A stretch of 64,000 nt of DNA from Corynebacterium atypicum. GTDB taxonomy: Bacteria; Actinomycetota; Actinomycetes; Mycobacteriales; Mycobacteriaceae. Positions 1 through 8,939 of the stretch are shown in pieces. A program made the translations under genes and the position numbers. The DNA lies in NCBI RefSeq assembly GCF_000732945.1, contig NZ_CP008944.1, forward strand, positions 1,838,720-1,902,719. Reading direction: 5' to 3'. The notes beneath the pieces are model-generated. The model saw nothing but the letters and a program-made list of their open reading frames with translations, searched no databases and had not been told where the DNA came from. The stretch's first letter is position 1; each line of letters starts with the position of its first letter.

Positions 1-1
1 C

Positions 2-616
2 CGCTTCGGCGCTTCGCTGGCCGGGGAGCTCATGCGTCACGGCGTCGAGGTACTCGGCATCGACGCGGTCGATCGAACCGTGCGCGAGCAGTCCGTGGTG
101 CTCAGCGACGCGCTCGCCGCGGACACGACGGACCCGGAGGCGCTCCGGCAGCTAGGGATCACCGAGTTCGAGCGGGTGGTGGTGGCCATCGGCTCGCACC
201 TGGAGGCTTCGATATTGACCGCCTCGAACCTGATCGAACTGGAGATCAAGGATATCTGGGCGAAGGCGGATTCGGACGCCCACGCGCGGATATTGACCCA
301 GCTGGGCGTGCACCACGTGATTCGTCCGGAGCGCGACACCGGGCGCAGGGTGGCGCACCTACTGGGCGGCAAGTTCCAGGATTTCGCCGAGATCGCCGAG
401 GACTACGGGGTGACTAAGCTCACTCCTCCCGGGTGCGTGCAGGGGGTGACTCTCGACGTCGCGGAGGTGTACCGCCAGCGCCACGTCCAGCTCATTGCGG
501 TGCGTACGGCGTGGGGCGAGTGGGAGCCGATCCGCTCCGGGCAGCAGCTTTCCGGCAGCGACATTATCGTGGTGGCTGGCAGCCCGGAGGCCCTGGAGCG
601 CTTCTCCGGCGCCTAG
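2..616 (+). CDS. TrkA-family potassium uptake regulatory protein (5' partial)
   Basis: The reading frame is open to the left edge, so the N-terminus is outside the window. The first visible residues (RFGASLAGELMRHG) are the end of a GxGRFG dinucleotide-binding Rossmann motif, followed by the acidic end of strand beta-2 (VLGID), the usual start of a TrkA-N/RCK domain. The last roughly 75 residues fit a TrkA-C ligand-binding domain. Proteins of this family sit on the cytoplasmic face of Trk/Ktr potassium channels and gate them in response to nucleotides. The partner membrane subunit is not visible and may lie further left. The ATG at 32 is internal, not the true start. Confidence 0.88.
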   Translation, partial: RFGASLAGELMRHGVEVLGIDAVDRTVREQSVVLSDALAADTTDPEALRQLGITEFERVVVAIGSHLEASILTASNLIELEIKDIWAKADSDAHARILTQLGVHHVIRPERDTGRRVAHLLGGKFQDFAEIAEDYGVTKLTPPGCVQGVTLDVAEVYRQRHVQLIAVRTAWGEWEPIRSGQQLSGSDIIVVAGSPEALERFSGA

Positions 617-830
617 AGCGCTGTCAGGTTCTGCAAGCGTCCAATGCTGCTCGTAGTAAAAATCCTCCTCAGAGTAGAATAGGAAGGGCATTTACTTTAG
701 GCCAGAGGTCGCCCGGCGACATGCCCGACGACGCCTGGCGGGAACACCCAGCGTTCTCCGGGTCAGCGCGGCCGGCCGGTAGCATGAGCACCACGAAGCC
801 CCAGACCCACGCGCAAGAATCGAGCACACC

Positions 831-1631
831 ATGCCCCTGCCTGAACCCAACACCACCGCAGCCGCGCTGATCACCGGCGCTAGCCAGGGCATCGGCAAAG
901 CCATCGCAGAAAAACTGGCGCTCTACGGCCACAACCTCATCCTCGTGGCAAGGCGCCAAGAGGTACTCGAAGAGCTGGCCGCCAAGCTCGAGGCAGCCCA
1001 CGGGATCACAGCCGAGGTTTACGCGTGCGACCTCGCCCAGAAAGACCAGCTCGACCAACTGGTTCGGCACGTCACAAACCGGGAGATCAGCATCCTGATC
1101 AACTCGGCCGGCATTGCCAGCTTCGGACCCTTCATGGACCAGGACTGGGCTTACGAGGTAGCCCAGTTCAACCTCAACGCCACCGCAGTCTTTAGGCTCA
1201 CCCGCGCAGTGCTGCCCGGGATGCTCAGCCGCCGTAGCGGTGCGATCTGCAACGTCGGCTCCGCCGCCGGCAACATCCCCATTCCCAACAACGCCACCTA
1301 CGTCTTTACCAAGGCGGGGGTCAACGCCTTTACGGAATCGCTCCACTTCGAGCTCAAAAAAACCGGGGTCCACTGCACGCTCCTGGCCCCCGGCCCGGTA
1401 CGCGAGGCGGACATCCCGGAATCCGAGAAATCCATCGTGGACAAGGTCGTGCCCGACGTCCTGTGGACCACCTACGATTCCTGCGCCGCAGAAACGCTAG
1501 AAGCTCTCGCCCACAACAAGCGGCGCGTGGTGCCCGGCCCGCTGTCGAAGGCGATGAACGCGATCTCGCAAGTGGCCCCCGCCGGGATCCTCTCACCGGT
1601 AATGGGCTGGTTCTACGCCAAGATGGGCTAG
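831..1631 (+). CDS. cmrA: Short-chain dehydrogenase, probable mycolate reductase CmrA
   Basis: A 266-residue classical SDR. It has the cofactor motif TGASQGIG near residues 15-22, the NSAG motif, and a Ser/Tyr/Lys active site (Ser near 144, YVFTK near 157-161). Family knowledge: in Corynebacterium the SDR CmrA reduces the 3-keto intermediate of mycolic acid synthesis. I assign that role because it lies near orn and an LppS-type transpeptidase, the order I recall around cmrA in C. glutamicum; sequence motifs alone show only an SDR. The stop is 6 bp from the end of the convergent nrdG. Confidence 0.68.
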   Translation: MPLPEPNTTAAALITGASQGIGKAIAEKLALYGHNLILVARRQEVLEELAAKLEAAHGITAEVYACDLAQKDQLDQLVRHVTNREISILINSAGIASFGPFMDQDWAYEVAQFNLNATAVFRLTRAVLPGMLSRRSGAICNVGSAAGNIPIPNNATYVFTKAGVNAFTESLHFELKKTGVHCTLLAPGPVREADIPESEKSIVDKVVPDVLWTTYDSCAAETLEALAHNKRRVVPGPLSKAMNAISQVAPAGILSPVMGWFYAKMG

Positions 1632-1637
1632 CCCAAG

Positions 1638-2393
1638 CTACCCGGCCTGCGCCTCCGGGGCGCCGGCGCCCACGAAGCGCGCGCCCGGAACATACTCGAT
1701 CACCTCGCCAGCAGCAATCGACCGAGGGACGTCAATAAGCCGCTGGTTTGAGCTGCCACAAAACGGCTTCAACCGGGCCTCGTTGCGTTCCTCCGCGATG
1801 AACTGCCCCTCTACCAACACGTCGAGGTTCTTCACCAACTCCCAGCGGTCCCCGCCGATCATCCGGAGCGTCTCCCACCGGTAGCCGGTATAGGACCAAA
1901 TCGTCTTCCCCGGAAGCTCCCGGCGCACTCGACGCACCAGCGGCAGGAGGTTCGTGGCGTTGAGCATCGGCTCGCCGCCGACCAAGGTCAGCCCCGCGAT
2001 GTTCTTCTTTGCCAGATCCCCCATTATGCGCTCCTCGAGCTCCGGCGTGTACTCCACGCCGTAGCTCTTCTTCTGCGCCGCCTTGTTGTAGCAGCCCAGG
2101 CAATTAAACGCGCAGTAAGAAACGTACAAGGAACAACGCAAGCCCTCGCCGTCCAGCGCCTGGAACGGCTTGTAATCGGCGATCCGTAGAACCGGGGCAT
2201 CCGCCCAGGTCTGCGACCGCTCGTCCATGAACGCAATACGCTCCAGCCTGGCCGCACTCGTATTGGGGGCCCGCAGGGCGTCGGCAAGCTCGAGGGCACG
2301 CACCGTCTCCGCGTTTGAGGACTCGAACCCGTACCCGGGCGCATCCTCCGGAGCCGCCGGCCTGGTCAATTCCCGCACCGCTGCCTGTGCCAC
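1638..2393 (-). CDS. nrdG: Anaerobic ribonucleotide reductase activating protein (radical SAM)
   Basis: A radical-SAM activase that places the glycyl radical on NrdD. The CxxxCxxC cluster motif (CAFNCLGC) is clear, followed by a glycine-rich GGEP SAM-binding segment. At 251 residues it is much longer than the roughly 155-residue E. coli enzyme; about 75 extra residues precede the ALDGEG motif that usually lies near the N-terminus. A shorter start at an internal ATG (2227) would give about 196 residues. It lies 74 bp downstream of nrdD on the same strand and is probably co-transcribed. It requires anaerobic conditions. Confidence 0.92.
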   Translation of the reverse strand: MAQAAVRELTRPAAPEDAPGYGFESSNAETVRALELADALRAPNTSAARLERIAFMDERSQTWADAPVLRIADYKPFQALDGEGLRCSLYVSYCAFNCLGCYNKAAQKKSYGVEYTPELEERIMGDLAKKNIAGLTLVGGEPMLNATNLLPLVRRVRRELPGKTIWSYTGYRWETLRMIGGDRWELVKNLDVLVEGQFIAEERNEARLKPFCGSSNQRLIDVPRSIAAGEVIEYVPGARFVGAGAPEAQAG

Positions 2394-2467
2394 GATCTAC
2401 CGCCTCTTCTCTTCACCGCCGAAAAACTTACGTTGTGATACTTACCGCCTACCGCGAGCGCAACGTG

Positions 2468-4597
2468 CTACATGTGCTTGACCCGCGAATTGATCTCGTG
2501 CTGCTTGCCCTTGACCACGGGGCGCTTCATGGGGGAACCCAAATACCCGCACAGCCGGCGCGTCACGCTCGCCTTTGTCTCATCGCGGTTGCCACAACCC
2601 GGGCAGACGTAACCCAGCTCGTCGCAGTTGAACTCGCCTTCAAATCCACACACAAAGCAGCTATCCACCGGCGAATTGATGCCGAAATAGCCGACGTTGT
2701 CAAACGCCTCATCCCAGATCGCCTCGAACGCCTCCGGATTCTGCTGCAAATTTGGCGCCTCGACGTAATACATAAATCCGCCGGGGGCGAGGTGCATGTA
2801 GGGCGCCTCGAAGTGAATCTTAGAAAACGGGTCAGTGTCCTGATAGCTCGGGAAGTGGAACGAGTTCTCGTAATACTCCGCGTCGTTGACCTTCTCGATC
2901 ACCCCGAAGCGATCGCGATCGAGTGCGGCAAAGCGGTCGCACAACGATTCCGACGGCGTGGAATACACCGACAGCTGAGCGTGGAAACGGCCCTGGGCGG
3001 CATCGACACGCATGTTGATGTGCTCCATGATGTGCAGGCCCAGCGCGCGCAGCTCCTCGTCCTTTTGCCAATGCTCCTCGCCGGTCAGCGCCACCATCGC
3101 GTTATGAATGCCGATATAGCCCAGCGAGATCGACGCGCGCTTCTCATTCTTACCCGTGTACCAGTCCCGCACGCAGGTAATACCGGCAGGATCTCCCAGC
3201 CCGCCCTGCGTGTACATCACGGGAGCGTTTTCCAGGTCCGCACCAAGTACCACCTGCTCGCGCACCTCCAGCGCGCGCAAGGCCAGCTCGATCGCCTCGT
3301 CCAGCGAGTCGAAGAAGACATCGCTGTCGCCTTCCGCCTGGATCGCTAGCCGCGGTAGGTTCAACGAGACCACGCCCAAATTGTTGCGGCCGACCACCCG
3401 CGGAGTGCCGGTCTCGTCCTCCCAGTAGTGCAGGAAGGACCGGCAGCCCATCGGGGTGACCATGAGGCCGTTTTTCTCCTCGCGAATCCGCGGAACCGAC
3501 AACAGGTCCGGGTAGATCCGCTTGGTAGAACACCGCATGGCCGCCAGCTTGATGTCATAATTCGGGTCGCCCGGAGCGAGATTGACACCCTCGTCCGCGA
3601 AGAACAAGAGCTTGGGAAATATCGCCGTCTCCCCGCTCATGCCCGCCTCGCGCACGGCCAGGATCGACTTCTGGATCTCACGGGCGCACCAGCTGGTACC
3701 CATCCCGAACGAGATAGACGTAAACGGCGTCTGCGCGGCCGAGGTGGTCAGTGTGTTGACCTGGTACTCGAAGGCCTGCATGGCGTCGAAAATGTCCTTC
3801 GCCGCCTTCTTGCGCGCCAGCCGCTCGATCTCCTCGGCATCCTCGACTACCTCGGCGTAGAGCTGGCGGGCCTTCTCCAGGGTCATCTCCGCGTAGGGCT
3901 CGAGCAGCCGGTCGATCTCATGGATCGAGATGCCGCCGTACTGCTCGCCGGAGATCGCACCCAAAAGCTGCACCGTCACCGTCGCCGCCACCGCGATGGA
4001 GTGGGGGCTCTCGATCTTGGCCGTGCCGAGGGTAAAGCCATGCTCGAGGAGGTAGCCGAAATCAGGCAGCGAGCAGTTCGGCAGCGCCCCAAACGGCGAA
4101 CGATCCAGATCGTGGAGGTGGATCAGGCCCTTGACATGGGCGCGCGCTATCTCCTCCGGGTAGATCTGCAGGCCTTCGGCCTTGCTCACCGCGCCGGCGA
4201 GAATCTCGCGCTGCGTGGTAAAGGTGCGCGCATCTTTGTTACCGTTTTCCGCCATGACGGCCTGGTCCTTGTTGACCACCCGCATGATCGCGTGGTTGAC
4301 GTCGGTGGAGTTAGCGATGAGCTCTTCTTTACGCGATTCGAAGCGGCGGAAGGCTTGCAGTACCTCCGGGCTATCGCCGAGCTCCTCGCGGAAGATGCGC
4401 GCGATCTCGCTGGTACGCACGGGCTGTTCGGGTGCGCCGGCGACCCGGGATGTGACGGCAGCGACGATCTCCTCGGGATCGCGCTGCGGGCGTGCACCGA
4501 AGACCCGCTCGGCAGACCGCAAGAGGTTCAGGATTTTTCCGGGGCGAAACGCCTCTTGCTGGCCGTCCTTCTTCACGATCTTCAGATCTGGCATCAC
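2468..4597 (-). CDS. nrdD: Anaerobic (class III) ribonucleoside-triphosphate reductase
   Basis: The glycyl-radical enzyme that reduces ribonucleoside triphosphates without oxygen. The first ~95 residues look like an ATP-cone allosteric domain (LKIVKKDGQ start). The catalytic barrel follows. Near the C-terminus are a four-cysteine zinc site (CFVC and CPGC) and the glycyl-radical motif RLCGYLG, with the radical glycine at about residue 684. Length (709) is normal for the family. A purine-rich GGAAGG lies about 12 nt before the ATG. The mRNA leader is probably long, because the NrdR-like boxes that may control it lie about 280 bp upstream. Its presence suggests anaerobic growth. Confidence 0.96.
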   Translation of the reverse strand: MMPDLKIVKKDGQQEAFRPGKILNLLRSAERVFGARPQRDPEEIVAAVTSRVAGAPEQPVRTSEIARIFREELGDSPEVLQAFRRFESRKEELIANSTDVNHAIMRVVNKDQAVMAENGNKDARTFTTQREILAGAVSKAEGLQIYPEEIARAHVKGLIHLHDLDRSPFGALPNCSLPDFGYLLEHGFTLGTAKIESPHSIAVAATVTVQLLGAISGEQYGGISIHEIDRLLEPYAEMTLEKARQLYAEVVEDAEEIERLARKKAAKDIFDAMQAFEYQVNTLTTSAAQTPFTSISFGMGTSWCAREIQKSILAVREAGMSGETAIFPKLLFFADEGVNLAPGDPNYDIKLAAMRCSTKRIYPDLLSVPRIREEKNGLMVTPMGCRSFLHYWEDETGTPRVVGRNNLGVVSLNLPRLAIQAEGDSDVFFDSLDEAIELALRALEVREQVVLGADLENAPVMYTQGGLGDPAGITCVRDWYTGKNEKRASISLGYIGIHNAMVALTGEEHWQKDEELRALGLHIMEHINMRVDAAQGRFHAQLSVYSTPSESLCDRFAALDRDRFGVIEKVNDAEYYENSFHFPSYQDTDPFSKIHFEAPYMHLAPGGFMYYVEAPNLQQNPEAFEAIWDEAFDNVGYFGINSPVDSCFVCGFEGEFNCDELGYVCPGCGNRDETKASVTRRLCGYLGSPMKRPVVKGKQHEINSRVKHM

Positions 4598-4986
4598 GTG
4601 ACTAAGCCCTTCCTTTCCTCTTGCGCGGCGGCGCCTGTAAGTTCGCCTCCGCCCCTAGGCTGAAGACGCCGGGGGCAAGGTGGCTGGGTGAGGCGCGGTG
4701 GCGTCGGCTCATCGCTGCGGTGTAATCGGTGTAATTACAGCTTTGTAACGCCGCCGTACGTGAATAATGCTAAGCCGCCGGCGGCTCCGACGCACACGTT
4801 GACAGGGCATCCCTATCAGTGTTTTCAACTAGTGGGGACGGGCTCGAGGTTTAGCGGAGTAAATCCAAGAGGCACCACAACATCTAGTACCCCCCTTTTA
4901 GGGTCCACCACCATAACTAGCGATCCGGCAGGCCGACGGGCTCGGATCCAGCGAGCGGGCGCCGGGCATGTTCTATGGTGAGTGCC
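4598..4986. promoter_or_regulatory. nrdD-orn divergent intergenic region
   Basis: About 390 bp without a convincing gene between the divergent nrdD and orn. Visible elements are a tandem 9-bp direct repeat CGGTGTAAT at 4718-4726 and 4727-4735, an overlapping 10-bp palindrome TGTAATTACA at 4730-4739, two NrdR-like boxes at 4876-4922, and a TATGGT -10 box at 4974-4979. The -10 box ends 7 nt before the orn ATG. No start site for nrdD transcription can be fixed. Confidence 0.55.
4876..4922. promoter_or_regulatory. Tandem NrdR-like boxes upstream of nrdD
   Basis: Two 14-mers, CACAACATCTAGTA (4876-4889) and CACCATAACTAGCG (4909-4922), each match the NrdR-type palindrome CACTATATATAGTG at 10 of 14 positions. 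They start 33 bp apart, about three helical turns, the usual arrangement for cooperative NrdR binding. They are closer to orn than to nrdD, but a role in nrdD repression is the natural reading. Assignment is by eye. Confidence 0.5.
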
Positions 4987-5640
4987 ATGAGTGAAGTGCC
5001 CGCAAAAGACAACCGGCTCGTCTGGATCGACCTGGAGATGACCGGGCTAGACATCCATCGCCACACCATCGTAGAAATCGCCGCCCTGGTCACCGACGCC
5101 GATCTCAACATCCTCGGCCCCGGCGTGGACCTCGTAGTGCACGCCAGCGAGGACGACCTCGCCCAGATGGACAAGTTCGTGGCGAACATGCATCAAGAAA
5201 ACGGGCTGACCGAAGAGATCCGCGCCTCCCAGGTCACCCTGGCCGAGGCGGAGCAGGCCGTCATCGAGCTGATCAACAGCTACTGCGATCCCGCCCACCC
5301 CGCCCCGTTGGCTGGAAACTCGATCGCCACCGACCGCAGCTTCATCCGCGAGCAGATGCCGCAGCTGGACGCAGCGCTCCACTACCGCATGGTCGACGTC
5401 TCTTCCATCAAGGAACTCGCCCGGCGCTGGTATCCGCGGATATACCAGCACCAGCCGGAAAAGGGCCTTGCCCACCGAGCCCTTGCCGATATCATCGAGT
5501 CGATCCGCGAGCTCGACTACTACCGACGCACCGTGTTCGTCGCCCAGCCCGGGCCAAGCTCCGAGGAAGCCACGCAGCGCCAGACCGAGGCGACCGAACA
5601 GTTCGCAGATCTCTTGCGCCGGCCCGAAAACGACGACTAA
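4987..5640 (+). CDS. orn: Oligoribonuclease
   Basis: A DEDDh 3'-5' exonuclease that degrades 2-5 nt RNA fragments to mononucleotides at the end of RNA turnover. The first DEDDh motif ([10 protein letters not shown]) is at the N-terminus, the second Asp in the NSIATDRSF segment, and the HRALADI motif supplies the late His/Asp. From the ATG at 4987 the length is 217 residues. An in-frame ATG at 4975 exists, but a TATGGT -10 box overlaps it and ends 7 nt before 4987, so the mRNA is probably leaderless from 4987. A C-terminal tail of about 20 Gln/Glu-rich residues follows the nuclease domain. Confidence 0.96.
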   Translation: MSEVPAKDNRLVWIDLEMTGLDIHRHTIVEIAALVTDADLNILGPGVDLVVHASEDDLAQMDKFVANMHQENGLTEEIRASQVTLAEAEQAVIELINSYCDPAHPAPLAGNSIATDRSFIREQMPQLDAALHYRMVDVSSIKELARRWYPRIYQHQPEKGLAHRALADIIESIRELDYYRRTVFVAQPGPSSEEATQRQTEATEQFADLLRRPENDD

Positions 5641-5715
5641 CACGCCGGCTGGCCCGGCATTTGTGTCAAGACGGGACGCTAGGCTATCGTGGTCTTCGCT
5701 GCCCAAGCGGCAATG

Positions 5716-5788
5716 GTGGATGTAGTTCAGTTGGTAGAGCACCAGGTTGTGATCCTGGGTGTCGCGGGTTCGAGCCCCGTCATCCACC
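5716..5788 (+). tRNA. tRNA-His (GTG)
   Basis: Full cloverleaf: acceptor GTGGATG pairs with CATCCAC, the D arm follows, the anticodon stem CCAGG/CCTGG encloses loop TTGTGAT (anticodon GTG), and the T loop is GTTCGAGCC. The G at 5715 facing discriminator C5788 fits the extra G-1 of tRNA-His. No CCA is encoded. Confidence 0.96.
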
Positions 5789-5796
5789 CCGACAGA

Positions 5797-5843
5797 AAAA
5801 CCCTCTGGGAAAAGCGCGATCGAGCGCTTTCCCAGAGGGTTTC
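5797..5843. terminator. Bidirectional intrinsic terminator
   Basis: Long hairpin whose arms AACCCTCTGGGAAAAGCGC and GCGCTTTCCCAGAGGGTT are nearly fully complementary, with T-rich sequence on both sides. It ends the tRNA-His transcript on the + strand and probably the L,D-transpeptidase transcript on the - strand. Confidence 0.85.
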
Positions 5844-5944
5844 TTCTTGCCCAAGCCTGTAAGGCCACCGAGCGGGCGGCCATGAATGGGCCTGGCCGCG
5901 GTGGCCCATAAATAGGCCCGACCGCAGTGGCTTCGGGCCGGCTG

Positions 5945-7114
5945 CTACTGGTCGGCGTTGCCCGCTTTCCAGGTGTCCCACGGGATATTCCAGTCACCGA
6001 GGCCGTCGTAGCCAGACAGCGTCTCCCCCGACGTATTGCGCACCTCGACGATGTCGCCGCGCTTGACCGTGTTCTGGAACCACTGCGCGGCCTCCGTCGT
6101 CACGTTGACGCAGCCGTGCGAGGTGTTCTGCGAGCCTTGCGCCCACACGGACCACGGCGCGGCGTGCACATAAATCCCGGAGTAAGACATCTGCGTGGCA
6201 AACTGCACCGTCGTTCGGTACCCGCCCGCCTCGTGCGAGAGCCCGAAGGTCTCCGAATCCATCACGAGCGAGGGGTGGGCGTCGCCGATCATGTAGTAGC
6301 CGTTCGGCGTGGGGTACTGGCCGTCGCGCCCCAGCGAGACGGGGATCGTGCGCAGCGCCTCACCGTTCTTGTACACGGTCATCTGCTTGGTCGAGTCGTC
6401 GACGATGGTCTTTACCTCGTCGCCGATGGTAAAGCTCGTGGACACGTCCGAGTCCCCGTAGAGCCCCTCGCCCAGCTTTACCCCGTATAACGCACCCTTG
6501 ACCTTGACCTTGGTGCCAGGCTGCCAGAAGTTCTCTGGCCGCCAGCGCACCTCGACGTCGCTCAGCCAGAAAAACGCGCCCTCGACCTTGGGCTCCGTGG
6601 TAATGGTCAAGGCCTCTTCGGCGGCCTTGCGATCACTAATCGGCGTGGAAAAGCGCACTGCCACGGTCTGACCCACGCCCACGGTCGCGCCGTCGATAGG
6701 CGAAAGCCACGCCTCGGCCGTCGCGGCGGGCGAGATTGTTTGGAACTGCACCGTGGTCTTGTTGCCGTTCTTCTCTTCGGCCTTGACGGTGTAGGTGCGG
6801 TGGTAACCCAGCACCTCGTCGCTGGTCCACGTCTTGGCATCGCTGGACAGCTTCGCCTTGACCTCGTAGCTGGACTCATTGGTCATGGTCACTTTAGCCA
6901 GGCCGTCCCCCTCGGTGGTCACGGTCACCGGTTCGGTGGGATTAACCTCGGTGGCGTCATCCTTGACCGAGACCACCGGTTTGGCGGTTTCCGCAACCTC
7001 CTGGGCATGCGCCGCCGAATCACTATCCGTCCCGCCGATCGTGCATGCCGTGGCAAGTAGGCCGACGGCAGCGACGACTGCCCCGAACAGCATCCGCGCC
7101 CGGTGAGTTTTCAT
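5945..7114 (-). CDS. lppS: Lipoprotein L,D-transpeptidase (LppS/LdtMt2-like)
   Basis: A cell-envelope enzyme expected to form 3-3 cross-links in peptidoglycan. From the ATG at 7114 the protein begins MKTHRARM, then a hydrophobic stretch ending in a lipobox-like LLATAC, so Cys17 is the likely lipidated residue. Two Ig-like beta domains follow, as in mycobacterial LdtMt2, and the C-terminal YkuD domain contains the catalytic SHGCVNV motif. Length about 389. A longer frame from 7150 would put 12 residues before the signal and is less likely. The family is insensitive to most penicillins but inhibited by carbapenems. Confidence 0.88.
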   Translation of the reverse strand: MKTHRARMLFGAVVAAVGLLATACTIGGTDSDSAAHAQEVAETAKPVVSVKDDATEVNPTEPVTVTTEGDGLAKVTMTNESSYEVKAKLSSDAKTWTSDEVLGYHRTYTVKAEEKNGNKTTVQFQTISPAATAEAWLSPIDGATVGVGQTVAVRFSTPISDRKAAEEALTITTEPKVEGAFFWLSDVEVRWRPENFWQPGTKVKVKGALYGVKLGEGLYGDSDVSTSFTIGDEVKTIVDDSTKQMTVYKNGEALRTIPVSLGRDGQYPTPNGYYMIGDAHPSLVMDSETFGLSHEAGGYRTTVQFATQMSYSGIYVHAAPWSVWAQGSQNTSHGCVNVTTEAAQWFQNTVKRGDIVEVRNTSGETLSGYDGLGDWNIPWDTWKAGNADQ

Positions 7115-7400
7115 GCGCTGACCAATCCTAAAAATCCGTATTCCCCGCAAGTACCTGCGGCCACCTTACTATCGGTTCGTTGAAAATCGGCATCTTGTTA
7201 GCGCTGCGCAAATACCGTAATCAAAAGGTTATAGTGCCGGCGAAGCATCACGCTTGAGGCTCCGCTACCGCCGCCAAACAGCCACCTGGCCTGGCAATTT
7301 TGCAAGTCCGGTCAGCGGTGTTAAAGTTATGCCTCGTTGCAAGGCAAGGCGCCAAGCACAGCTAGCAATACAGCAAGCTATAGCGCAGGCAAGCAACTGA

Positions 7401-7473
<73 letters not shown>

Positions 7474-7480
7474 CTCACTA

Positions 7481-7515
7481 CCCCCGCCCGGGTCACCCTC
7501 AGGCGGGGGCATTTT
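7481..7515 (+). terminator. Intrinsic terminator after tRNA-Lys
   Basis: Arms CCCCCGCC (7481-7488) and GGCGGGGG (7502-7509) with a GC-rich loop, then ATTTTC. It lies 7 bp after the tRNA. Confidence 0.7.
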
Positions 7516-7841
7516 CATACCCCGGGGTTTTCGGCATGCCCCGGCCCTGACCCGCCGCGCACCCCACCGTAGCTGACGCCCAGGGCCCGGCGCCTCAACG
7601 ACCTTCCGGCAAGCCCTGCCTTCCCAGCACAACTCCAGCGCCCCTGGCACGCTTGGGGGTGAACCACTGGCGGCGGCGGGAACCGCCGGGGTCACATAAG
7701 CAGCCAACCGTTAGAAGGGTCTCCACCTGGCCTTTCCCGGTTCATACGGACGCTGGCCCTTAAGATACCTGCGCCCCGGGTTTCCCCCAACCGCAGCTTG
7801 CCGGGGTCACCGGAAAAAGGGCCCCCTTATACTCCCGAATT
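7516..7841. promoter_or_regulatory. Intergenic stretch with leaderless promoter of the LacI gene
   Basis: About 325 bp with no supported gene. The only clear element is a TATACT -10 box at 7828-7833 that ends 8 nt before the LacI-family ATG, with no ribosome-binding site between, so transcription should start at or next to the ATG. The remaining GC-rich sequence shows no feature I can name. Confidence 0.5.
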
Positions 7842-8939
7842 ATGACCCGTCAGCAGCACCCCGAGCCCCAGGCGAAGCACAACGTCACCATTTACGACGT
7901 CGCGGCAGCAGCCGGGGTGTCTAGCGCCACCGTCTCCCGGGCGCTCAACCGTCCAGAGCGAGTGAGCTTTGCTACCGCAGAGAAGGTGCGCGCTGCTGCC
8001 ATCCAGGTGGGCTACCGCAGCACCTTGGCCACCCGCCAGGAGCTGCCCGGGCAACGCACCGGCAACCTGGGCGTGATCGTGGCCGACATCGCCAACCCGT
8101 TTTTCGCCGAGATTGTCCGCGGCGCCGAGCACGCCGCCCGCGTAGCGGACTTCCAGGTGCTCGTGGCTAACATCGACGAGGTCAAAGGCCGTACGCGCAC
8201 CGCCGCCGAGGCGATCATCCCGCACGTCGACGCGCTACTGCTGGCGTCGGCACGGCTGAGCAACGCGGACATCACCAAACTGGCCCGGCGCATCCCCACC
8301 GTCTCGCTCAACCGCCCGGTACCCGGGGTGCCGAGCGTGCTGGTGGATAACTACGAAGGCGCGATTAAGGCCGTCATTCACCTCTCCGACCTTGATGTGC
8401 GCACTATCACCTATATCGGCGGCCCGCACGGGGCGTGGGCGGATTCGACGCGCCTGCGCGGGATTCTCGACGCCGTGGGGCGCACCGACGGCGGCGAGGA
8501 GGTCGACACCTTCACCCGCTCCTCCCAGTTGGCCAGCGAAGTGCGCCACAAGCTGGCCCGGATCTCCGCGCACCAGCTGCGCGCGGAGGCCCCGACGATC
8601 CTGGGTGGGCGCCGGGCCTTCGCCCGCTGGCGGCGCGACCCCACCGACGCCGTGTTATGCTACAACGACCTTGTTGCGCTGGGCTTTATGCAGCAGGCCC
8701 GGTTCGAGGGCTGGAAGGTGCCTGACGACGTCGCGGTGATTGGCTTCGACAACACGGAGCTGACCGCGCTGTCCCAGCCCAGCCTGACCACGGTGGCCGG
8801 CCCCTTGCGCTCCGTCGGCCGGGTGGCCGCGGCCAACGCGATGGCGCTGGTGATGGGAAAGCGCGGGCCGTTAAGCCGACCCCGGGTGCTGCCCACCCGG
8901 CTCATCGAACGCGAGTCGACGGGCCGCCCACGGCGTTAG
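7842..8939 (+). CDS. LacI-family transcriptional regulator
   Basis: A 365-residue repressor. Residues 12-35 ([20 protein letters not shown]) are the typical LacI helix-turn-helix with hinge helix, followed by a periplasmic-binding-protein-like sensor domain ([21 protein letters not shown] near the end). It is followed convergently by gntP with a 4-bp overlap and heads a block of hexuronate genes, so it probably controls gntP, uxaC-uxuB and neighbours in response to a sugar acid. Extra charged sequence (about residues 225-270) enlarges the sensor domain. The effector is unknown. Confidence 0.9.
   Translation: MTRQQHPEPQAKHNVTIYDVAAAAGVSSATVSRALNRPERVSFATAEKVRAAAIQVGYRSTLATRQELPGQRTGNLGVIVADIANPFFAEIVRGAEHAARVADFQVLVANIDEVKGRTRTAAEAIIPHVDALLLASARLSNADITKLARRIPTVSLNRPVPGVPSVLVDNYEGAIKAVIHLSDLDVRTITYIGGPHGAWADSTRLRGILDAVGRTDGGEEVDTFTRSSQLASEVRHKLARISAHQLRAEAPTILGGRRAFARWRRDPTDAVLCYNDLVALGFMQQARFEGWKVPDDVAVIGFDNTELTALSQPSLTTVAGPLRSVGRVAAANAMALVMGKRGPLSRPRVLPTRLIERESTGRPRR

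Noticed and set aside
3428..4663. Plus-strand open frame of 411 codons
   Set aside because: Antisense to nrdD, which has intact motifs over its whole length.
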